Shown here piece by piece: positions 35,441 through 41,262 of a stretch of 41,262 nt of DNA. The notes below the pieces were generated by a model that worked only from the letters and a program-made list of their open reading frames with translations, did not search any database and was not told the origin of the DNA. How positions within the stretch are numbered: position 1 is the stretch's first letter; every line of letters starts with the position of its first letter. The stretch spans positions 1 through 41,262 of the forward strand of contig BDSU01000002.1 of assembly GCA_002897675.1 (NCBI GenBank), read 5' to 3'. This stretch comes from a bacterium BMS3Abin02. GTDB taxonomy: Bacteria; Actinomycetota; Acidimicrobiia; Spongiisociales; UBA4744. The position numbers were made by a program, and so were the translations under genes.

Positions 35441-36175
35441 TCAGAAAAAGAGGTAGTTGTTTTCGCTCGGCGTCACCTCTCCGACCGGGGACAGCACACC
35501 GTCGGCGAACACGTGCATCCGGTACCCGTACCGGGTCAGGAACTCCACCACCTCCACGGGATGCTTGCCATATCTGCCGAGGTGACGCTCTTCGATCTCG
35601 AGCAGGATCGTCGGATGCCAGCGTTCGATGGACGTGCGGGCTCCTTCGAGCAGGGCAAGTTCCGCGCCTTCAACGTCGGCTTTGATGAAATCGATCCGGC
35701 GAACCGTCCTGTCGACCACGAAGTGATCGATAGTCGTCATCGGAATCGTCAGGGAGTGCAGGCCCGTGAACCCGTCTGGGACCTGTTCTGCGTCCCTGCC
35801 GTGGGCCGAAGCGAGGAAGGCCCGTGTGGTGAACTTCACACCATGCCAAGAAGGGATCCGGATCTCCATGGAGCCTTTCTCGTCGGCGAGGCCGACGCGA
35901 TGGACGCTGACGGTGTCCATTCCCAGGAGTCGTCTCGCCCGCCCGATCGCTCGATAGGGTCGCGGCCTCGGCTCGAACGCATGGACCTGCCCGCCGGGCC
36001 CCGTCCTGCGGGCGAGCAGGTACATGTAGATCCCTCCCGCCGCGCCGACATCGAAACAGACATCACCCGGTGCTACGAGCGTCTCGAGCGTCAGCATCTC
36101 CTTTTCGAGATGCGGGATCTGCTCGAGCACGGCTTCGAGCGCTCGCTCCGCCCACCTGGATCTCAACGGCCGCAT
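35441..36175 (-). CDS. FkbM family methyltransferase
   Basis: 244 residues. SAM-binding motif I CFDVGAAGGIYMYLLARR is near residue 40, followed by VHAFEPRPRPYRAI, and the FkbM hallmark IDFIKADVEGAELALLEGA near 162 with ILLEIEERHL near 190. FkbM-type enzymes O-methylate sugars or small metabolites. A nearby glycan cluster would help to name the substrate, but none is present. Acts alone on the minus strand. Confidence 0.88.
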   Translation of the reverse strand: MRPLRSRWAERALEAVLEQIPHLEKEMLTLETLVAPGDVCFDVGAAGGIYMYLLARRTGPGGQVHAFEPRPRPYRAIGRARRLLGMDTVSVHRVGLADEKGSMEIRIPSWHGVKFTTRAFLASAHGRDAEQVPDGFTGLHSLTIPMTTIDHFVVDRTVRRIDFIKADVEGAELALLEGARTSIERWHPTILLEIEERHLGRYGKHPVEVVEFLTRYGYRMHVFADGVLSPVGEVTPSENNYLFF

Positions 36176-36350
36176 GGCAACCGTCCCCTGCTGACCTGCC
36201 GATGGAGGAGACTGCCCTCTCCTCCGAGTTCTCCCGAACGAACCATGACGTCGAGGCTACCGTGCCGCGTCTGATCGGTCGGGGCATGGAACCGATTCAC
36301 AGCACCACCGGGGCTCTGCGTTGCGCAGCGGTAGCTACCCTGTGACGTTC

Positions 36351-36881
36351 ATGAGGCGCCACAGGACCTTGATCGCGGCGGCAGCCATCGCTCTGGCGCT
36401 GGCCGCCTACTTCTCGGCCGGTGCAGACAGACCGATCGTCGGCTCCCCCGATCCCGACGCACGAGTGGCGACAGATTTCAAGGTCGATCTCATCGACGGC
36501 GGTTCGTTCACGCTGTCCGCTGTCCTCGCAGACCGTCCCGTGGTCATCAATTTCTGGGCATCGTGGTGCCCGCCCTGTCGCCAGGAGATGCCCGATCTGG
36601 AACAGGTCTCCCGCGATGTCCCCGGAGTGAGGTTCATCGGCATTGCGATCGACGATACCGAGTCGAACGCCGCGAGCTATGTTCGCCAGATCGGCGTGAC
36701 GTATCCCATCGCCGTCGACGCGAACTACGCGATCTCCGACGCCTACGGCATCAACGTTCTCCCGCAGACCTGGCTGGTCACCCGCAACGGCACGATCGTT
36801 CGTACGATCCAAGGTGCTGTCACCAGAGAGTCCCTCACCGCGTACATCGAGCAAGACCTGGGTGTCAGTGCAGGAAACTGA
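36351..36881 (+). CDS. TlpA/ResA-like thiol-disulfide oxidoreductase
   Basis: 176 residues from ATG 36351. An N-terminal signal anchor (TLIAAAAIALALAAYFSAG) places the thioredoxin domain outside the membrane. The redox site is WCPPC with Cys73 and Cys76, and the cis-proline is in INVLPQTWLV. Likely reduces apocytochrome or other exported cysteine pairs. Its last 17 nt overlap the end of the convergent microprotein gene, an unusual tail-to-tail overlap. Confidence 0.88.
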   Translation: MRRHRTLIAAAAIALALAAYFSAGADRPIVGSPDPDARVATDFKVDLIDGGSFTLSAVLADRPVVINFWASWCPPCRQEMPDLEQVSRDVPGVRFIGIAIDDTESNAASYVRQIGVTYPIAVDANYAISDAYGINVLPQTWLVTRNGTIVRTIQGAVTRESLTAYIEQDLGVSAGN

Positions 36882-37029
36882 CGATCCCCATCGTCCCGCC
36901 GCTGTCGAGGAAGTTACCTCCCCACTCGAACAGAAGCCCCAGGAGTACGAGCGCGATGAGCACCCCGATCACGATCAGGAGAATCCGCAGCGCGAGCGGC
37001 CCCGGCAAGGCATGGTAGAGGCGCCCCAT
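36865..37029 (-). CDS. 54-residue membrane microprotein after sortase
   Basis: ATG 37029 shares one base with the sortase stop (TGATG), so it is translationally coupled. The sequence MGRLYHALPGPLALR is followed by one strong helix (ILLIVIGVLIALVLLGLLF) and a short WGGNFLDSGG tail. No known domain is recognised, but the composition, coupling and helix argue it is real. It may assist the sortase in the membrane. Longer upstream frame readings are rejected because they lie inside sortase. Confidence 0.65.
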   Translation of the reverse strand: MGRLYHALPGPLALRILLIVIGVLIALVLLGLLFEWGGNFLDSGGTMGIVSFLH

Positions 37030-37802
37030 CAGGATGCGCCGGCGGCACCGAGGTCTTTCGCGGCCTCCGCATAGAGCAGATTCGGACCGTCGACGAGCTC
37101 GGCTTGGATGATCAGGCGATCCTTTGCCGAGTATCGCGGGGTGCATGTCGTCAGGGTCAGCCAGGCGCCTCGCTTGGGATCGGTGACCCAAACATCGGTC
37201 GGCTTGACGATGAGAATCTTTCGGACCTCATACACGTGTCGGCCAAGTGCCGTCTCGACAATGATCTCGTCACCGATCGACACCTCGTCGAGCTTGAAGA
37301 ATGGCGCACCGTAGGTCGTGCGATGTCCGCTGATCACTGCGTTGCCGGGCTGGCCCGGAAGTGGAGTCCACGGCATGTGACCAGGCCCCTTCTTGAGGGT
37401 GGCCCGATCCACTCCTTCGAAGATCACCCAGTCGAGCTCGATCACGGGGATCTCCATTCTGCCGAATGCAGCGCCCTCTTCAGGTGTCGGTTCAACGTAG
37501 CGGACCGCCTCGACCGGCTGCGTCGACGAGGTCGCCGTCGGGTTCTGTGGCAGCGTCGGGTTCTGTGGCAGCGTCGGGTCGTCTTGGGCCGGCGACTCCG
37601 GGAGGAGCGGAATCGTCTCGGCGACCTCTACTCGAGCGGCGGCGGCCTGAAAGCGCTCGGCGAGTTCGGTCTCTGCCGCCTGCTGGGAGCGCGCCGTCCA
37701 CACGTTCGTCACGACGAGTTGGTAGGCCAGGAAGGCGAGCAGCAGCGCACCGAGTGACATCATCACCCAGCCCCCTACTCTCAGTGATCTTCGGACCTTC
37801 AT
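37029..37802 (-). CDS. Sortase, class E-like
   Basis: 257 residues. N-terminal membrane anchor (VMMSLGALLLAFLAYQLVV), a linker with a duplicated TLPQNP unit, and the catalytic beta-barrel. Catalytic residues are His160 (SGHRTTYGAPF), Cys220 (LTLTTC) and Arg229 (CTPRYSAKDRL); the TLTTCxP form matches actinobacterial class E sortases. It would attach proteins with LPXTG/LAXTG-type signals to peptidoglycan; no substrate protein is encoded in the window. Confidence 0.92.
   Translation of the reverse strand: MKVRRSLRVGGWVMMSLGALLLAFLAYQLVVTNVWTARSQQAAETELAERFQAAAARVEVAETIPLLPESPAQDDPTLPQNPTLPQNPTATSSTQPVEAVRYVEPTPEEGAAFGRMEIPVIELDWVIFEGVDRATLKKGPGHMPWTPLPGQPGNAVISGHRTTYGAPFFKLDEVSIGDEIIVETALGRHVYEVRKILIVKPTDVWVTDPKRGAWLTLTTCTPRYSAKDRLIIQAELVDGPNLLYAEAAKDLGAAGAS
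37537..37572 (-). repeat. Two perfect 18-bp repeats in the sortase linker
   Basis: The plus-strand unit GTCGGGTTCTGTGGCAGC occurs twice in direct succession, followed by a partial third copy. It encodes TLPQNP twice in the stalk between the membrane anchor and the catalytic domain. Confidence 0.85.
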
Positions 37803-37900
37803 TTGTGGTTACAGCGTATCAAAGGACTCGGGCTAACGGGGCACCAACCGACCGGTCGCGAGTGCCGGCAAACGGGCGTGTCCTGGTACGGTTCGCAGTG

Positions 37901-38497
37901 ATGCTGTGGCTCGCGCTCGTTCTGTTCATCGCGATGACCGTCGCTCTGTTGCGCGGGGGTCGCCTGATCAACCTTGCCGACATCCGCCTGCGTTTCTGGT
38001 GGCTCCTCCTGCTCGGCTTCGCCATCCAGGCGGCAACTGCGTTCGTGCCCGCGGAGGAAGCATGGGCCCGACCGACCGCGACCACGATGATTCTGATCTC
38101 ATACCTGCCACTGGTGATCCTGGTGCTCATCAATCGTCAGCGCGAGGGAATGTGGCTCGCCGGCCTCGGCATTCTGATGAACTTCTCGGTGATCGCACTC
38201 AACGGCGGGATGCCCGTCCTCGAAGGTGCGGCGACGGTCGCCGCCGGAGCAGGCGGGGGAGGGGCGGCTGCTCTGGTCCTGGATTTCAAGCACGTCATTC
38301 TCGACACTTCGACACGACTCCCCTTCCTGGCCGACGTGATGCCGGTACGACTCTTCGGCACCGGCCAGGTCATCTCACTCGGAGACGTCCTCCTCGCCGT
38401 CGGGTTGGGCAGGTTCCTCGAAGACGAACTCCGCAAACCTATCCGCTGGTTCAAGAGGGGTATCCCCTCCGAGGGCGGATCGGCCTCACACCGCTGA
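37901..38497 (+). CDS. DUF5317 family membrane protein
   Basis: 198 residues from ATG 37901; TACGGT lies about 10 nt upstream, suggesting a near-leaderless transcript. Membrane helices: LWLALVLFIAMTVALL, WWLLLLGFAIQAATAFV, MILISYLPLVILVLI and MWLAGLGILMNFSVIAL. The conserved tail has ALNGGMPVLEGA, LPFLADVMPV and a final helix with SLGDVLLAVGLGRFL, which is the DUF5317 pattern as I recall it. Function unknown. Divergent from sortase and convergent with the HD-domain pair. Confidence 0.78.
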   Translation: MLWLALVLFIAMTVALLRGGRLINLADIRLRFWWLLLLGFAIQAATAFVPAEEAWARPTATTMILISYLPLVILVLINRQREGMWLAGLGILMNFSVIALNGGMPVLEGAATVAAGAGGGGAAALVLDFKHVILDTSTRLPFLADVMPVRLFGTGQVISLGDVLLAVGLGRFLEDELRKPIRWFKRGIPSEGGSASHR

Positions 38498-38535
38498 CCG
38501 CTCGCCCAGCCGACGACCGCTGCCGGAGCGGCAGG

Positions 38536-39786
38536 TCAGACCATCCCGCGCCGCTCGAGGACCCGTCGCACGGTATTGACCACGTCAGGGTCGAAGTCAT
38601 AGGCGGCGCCTCGATGCAGCACTTCGAGGCCTTCGAGGGGTGAGAATCCCAACTCCATCGTGGCATGGTCGTACGCGCTCGCTGCTTTGATGATCTTCGA
38701 GGCGATGGGAAGGCTCGGATCCCGCTGCTCTCCGGGACGCCGATACGGCTCATGCTGGCGGGCCACGAGACTGGCGACCTTCGCGAGATAGGGAGACTCG
38801 GCAACGATCTCCGCTCCCCAGCTGGCGATGTCTTCGTCGGTGAACCCCCGCCGCAGAATACTCGGCTCGTTCAACGTGATCCGCCCAATGTCGTGCATGA
38901 GCGCCGCGTACCGAACCTCGATCACCTCGGCCGGGGTCAACCCGAGGCCCTGGGCCGTCTCGACGGCGAGGGCGCTGGTGCGGTCCGAGTGGCCGTCGAG
39001 CGCGAGTCCCGCCACCTCGGGAATTCGCGAGAGTGCACGGATTGTCTGACCGTATGTCCGCCGGGCCTCGAGATACCGGAAGAACGCCACGTGGGCGAAC
39101 GCGTACGGCAGTGCCGCGATGAGTACGGCCCAGATCTGCATCTGCTCCCACGAGAAGCCGAACAGCGCTCCTGTGGCCATCATGCTCATCACGACCATCC
39201 AGTCGCCAAGCCCGAGCAGCCACAGGTACCGTCTGCTCAGACCGCGCTCGGCGCTGCTCATGAACGCCCAGAGACCGGCCTCCGCCACGAACCAAGCGGC
39301 TCCCCCGGCAACGAACGCCACGAGGCGATTCCACGGCTCCTGGGCCCAAGGGATGCCGACATCGGGGACGAGCACCGCGACCGCGAGGGCATACGTCAAC
39401 GCATACACACCGAGACCGAATCCGAGCCGCAGCATGTCTGCGGTCACGTGTCCCAGTCCGTCGCCGCGTACGAGTCGTGCCACCGCCATCAGGAAGAGGC
39501 CTGCCGCGTAGACGAATCCGACGGAGGCGAGGTCGGGCTGCGCCTGGCCGGGCGGATGCAAGAGAATCGGCATCGCTGCCGCGATGATGAACGCCAGCGA
39601 GAGCCGGTTGCCGCTCGCAGCAGGAACCCGCACGAGGCCGGCCTCGGCCAGGAGGACCACCCATACGGCCAGCACCAGCGGGCTGGAGAGCGTGTGGGGG
39701 TACAGCAGAACCGCGACGGCCACCGCGCCGACGGCCCCGGCCAGCGGAAGCAGCGGCGTGCGGATCCTCAGCTTCGGTTCACCCAT
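38536..39786 (-). CDS. Membrane-anchored HD-domain protein (degenerate HD-GYP type)
   Basis: 416 residues. About eight N-terminal membrane helices (residues 12-235), then an HD-type domain: His266 in LDGHSDRTSALA, His298-Asp299 in LMHDIGRITL, His345 in ARQHEPYRRP, and AAYD near 371. The usual HHExxDGxGYP signature is absent (HEPYRRPGEQ instead), so c-di-GMP hydrolysis is uncertain; it may act as a sensor or a different phosphohydrolase. Overlaps the upstream HD-GYP gene by 8 nt, so the two are made together and may pair. Confidence 0.82.
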   Translation of the reverse strand: MGEPKLRIRTPLLPLAGAVGAVAVAVLLYPHTLSSPLVLAVWVVLLAEAGLVRVPAASGNRLSLAFIIAAAMPILLHPPGQAQPDLASVGFVYAAGLFLMAVARLVRGDGLGHVTADMLRLGFGLGVYALTYALAVAVLVPDVGIPWAQEPWNRLVAFVAGGAAWFVAEAGLWAFMSSAERGLSRRYLWLLGLGDWMVVMSMMATGALFGFSWEQMQIWAVLIAALPYAFAHVAFFRYLEARRTYGQTIRALSRIPEVAGLALDGHSDRTSALAVETAQGLGLTPAEVIEVRYAALMHDIGRITLNEPSILRRGFTDEDIASWGAEIVAESPYLAKVASLVARQHEPYRRPGEQRDPSLPIASKIIKAASAYDHATMELGFSPLEGLEVLHRGAAYDFDPDVVNTVRRVLERRGMV

Positions 39787-41131
39787 GGGTCTCGACCTTC
39801 CCTTCGGCGAGACGGCGTGCTTCGACCGGATCGTGCAGGTACGGCGACCCGTACCGCCGGTTCGTCCCCTCCATGGCGGCGATGAACGTCTCGACGACTT
39901 CCGGGTTGAACTGCTTGCCTGCGTTTCGCCGCAGTTCGGAGAACGCGTAGCTCTGGCTGAGGGCCATTCGATACGAGCGGGTGCTCGTCATCGCATCGAA
40001 CGCGTCCGCCACGGCCAGAATGCACGCCTCCAGGGATGGCTCCTGCCCATCGGTGTGCCCGGTACCGCCGTAGCCGGAGCCGTCGTAGCTGGAGTGGTGG
40101 GCGGATGCGATCTCGACCATCGGTCTGAGGAACTCGACCTCGGCGAGGATCTCTTCGACCATGTGCGCGTGCCGCTGCAGCTCGCTGTACTCGTCCGTGG
40201 TGAGCCTGCCGCGCTTGCGAATCAGGTCTCTCGGCACGGCGAGCTTGCCAACGTCGTGGATGAGCGCGGCCCACTCGAGCCGCTCGAGCCTCGTCCCCCG
40301 GAACCCCATCTGCTGCCCGCACAGCACGGAGAACTGGGCCACCCGTTCGGTGTGGCCTCTCGTGTAGAGGTCCTTGGCTTCGAGGGCTTTGACGAAACCG
40401 CGCAGCGTGGCGGCGTGCGCCTCTCGCAGTTGCCCGAACGACGCGAAGGCCTGGTAGCCGATGATGAACACGATGAACACGAGCGGCAGCACGACCTCGG
40501 TGCGCGTGATCGTGGCGCCGAGCAGGCCCCCGACGAATCCCATGGCGACATAGGAAGGGAGCAGTTCACTCATGTGTGACCAGGGTTTGACGTTCTGTCT
40601 GAACACTGTCCGGACGGCGAATGCTACGAATGCGTAGTTGATGGATGCGTGCACTGCGGCCGCGATGGCACTGCCCAACGCGACCCAGGCCCAGAAGGCG
40701 CCGGCGCCACTTGCCTGTGCGATCCGCAAGAAGATCTCGACTGTGAGCGATGAAATAGCGGCCGTCACCACCAGTTGGCCGAAGTTGGCGACCGGTTGGA
40801 AGATGCGCCGCTCGCGAACATCACGGGCGCTCACCGCGCCGAGCGCCGCCATCGTCGCCACACCCAGAGCAGCGCTGCCCGGCCCAAAGGCCACCGCGGC
40901 CGTCAGACCAACCATCACGGTGGGACTCATCAACAGGCGATCGTTGACCTCCACCGACCGCCAGTCGAAGAACGCAAAGGCGGCGGCGAACGCCAGCCAG
41001 AGTCCGATCGGAGGAAAGGACTCGCGAACAGCGAGAAAGACAAGGACCGCGATGCCACCGCTGGCATACAGCGACGCCACGACGACCTTCGCCCGTCGCT
41101 CGTTCCAAATCCTGGTTGTGCGCCTGGCCAC
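39779..41131 (-). CDS. Membrane-anchored HD-GYP domain protein
   Basis: 450 residues from GTG 41131, with AGGAGG about 6 nt upstream. Six or more membrane helices (20-235) of MASE-like character precede the HD-GYP domain: His260 (TRGHTERVA), His292-Asp293 (IHDVGKLAVP), His323, His345-His346 and Asp350. The signature reads HHSSYDGSGYGG rather than HHExxDGxGYP, so the GYP proline is glycine. Metal ligands otherwise look complete (ADAFDAMTS), so phosphodiesterase activity on a cyclic dinucleotide is plausible. First large gene of the operon. Confidence 0.88.
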   Translation of the reverse strand: MARRTTRIWNERRAKVVVASLYASGGIAVLVFLAVRESFPPIGLWLAFAAAFAFFDWRSVEVNDRLLMSPTVMVGLTAAVAFGPGSAALGVATMAALGAVSARDVRERRIFQPVANFGQLVVTAAISSLTVEIFLRIAQASGAGAFWAWVALGSAIAAAVHASINYAFVAFAVRTVFRQNVKPWSHMSELLPSYVAMGFVGGLLGATITRTEVVLPLVFIVFIIGYQAFASFGQLREAHAATLRGFVKALEAKDLYTRGHTERVAQFSVLCGQQMGFRGTRLERLEWAALIHDVGKLAVPRDLIRKRGRLTTDEYSELQRHAHMVEEILAEVEFLRPMVEIASAHHSSYDGSGYGGTGHTDGQEPSLEACILAVADAFDAMTSTRSYRMALSQSYAFSELRRNAGKQFNPEVVETFIAAMEGTNRRYGSPYLHDPVEARRLAEGKVETHG

Positions 41132-41165
41132 ATGGCCTCCTCGTTGGCGTCCCGGACCTGCCCGC

Positions 41166-41262
41166 TCACCCGATCTTCATATTCGCACTCCCTGCGGCGA
41201 TCAACGCCGCAAGGCTGCTGGCAATAGCGATCAACTTGACGATCTTGCCCTTCAAACTGAGT
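41166..41262 (-). CDS. Hydrophobic microprotein upstream of HD-GYP gene (start outside window)
   Basis: The minus strand is open from the window edge to TGA at 41166-41168 and reads LSLKGKIVKLIAIASSLAAL, then IAAGSANMKIG. This is a basic N-terminus followed by one hydrophobic helix, about 31 residues visible and perhaps nearly complete. It lies 34 nt upstream of the HD-GYP start on the same strand. No family recognised; confidence is limited by the edge. Confidence 0.5.
   Translation of the reverse strand, partial: LSLKGKIVKLIAIASSLAALIAAGSANMKIG

Noticed and set aside
38665-39885. 406-codon plus-strand open frame
   Set aside because: Antisense of the HD-domain genes; composition rich in Arg, His, Glu and Pro, no hydrophobic or domain structure.

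Overview
The window is a GC-rich bacterial chromosome segment, most likely from an actinobacterium and perhaps an Acidimicrobiia-like lineage. Clues are the F420-type LLM oxidoreductase, an Eis-type acetyltransferase, a class E-like sortase, a GlpR/SepX-like protein in a galU-moeA operon, a DUF5317 protein, many ATGA/GTGA gene overlaps and likely leaderless starts. The lineage is an inference from gene content; there is no rRNA here.

Layout. (1) 1-5150: carboxylic/amino acid catabolism: the end of an alanine dehydrogenase, a CoA-transferase of the Cat/AbfT type, and the lactate oxidation set lutABC. (2) 5163-6848: a DUF885 metallopeptidase-like protein on the other strand. (3) 6923-9345: the most unusual part, a TetR-controlled three-gene operon encoding a regulator, a SAM methyltransferase and a membrane corrinoid protein of the HgcA family fused to an HgcB-like ferredoxin domain. 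(4) 9407-11915: a DrrAB/NodIJ-like ABC exporter facing it. (5) 12788-18946: a five-gene minus-strand operon for reductive pyrimidine catabolism: nitrilase/beta-ureidopropionase, class III aminotransferase, dihydropyrimidinase, (methyl)malonate-semialdehyde dehydrogenase and an LLM flavin enzyme. No dihydropyrimidine dehydrogenase is present. (6) 18947-21453: a decaying region with a frameshifted two-helix membrane protein, a frameshifted M20 hydrolase and the C-terminal relic of a tyrosine recombinase, ending at a tRNA-Ala(CGC) gene. (7) 21569-26284: a minus-strand operon plsY-galU-moeA/glp-moaC-mog-glpR-translin-like, combining envelope precursors, molybdenum cofactor and divisome-type genes. 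(8) 26460-30547: an FmdB zinc ribbon protein with an 18-bp minisatellite, an MTA phosphorylase, a SAF-domain protein, UppP and an Eis-like acetyltransferase. (9) 30787-35388: Mrp divergent from a SufR-like regulator, then aconitase. (10) 35441-41262: an FkbM methyltransferase, a TlpA-like thioredoxin, a sortase with a membrane microprotein, a DUF5317 protein, and two overlapping membrane HD-domain proteins preceded by another microprotein.

Three gene boundaries carry the same long inverted repeat (arms CCGTTCTCGTGACG and complement), which looks like a chromosome-specific terminator or extragenic repeat family. A fourth, different perfect inverted repeat follows aconitase.

The best candidate for an under-described system is the fused HgcA-HgcB-like/methyltransferase/TetR operon. 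It keeps the cobalt-binding cap-helix cysteine but deviates at several positions linked to mercury methylation, so its substrate is open.
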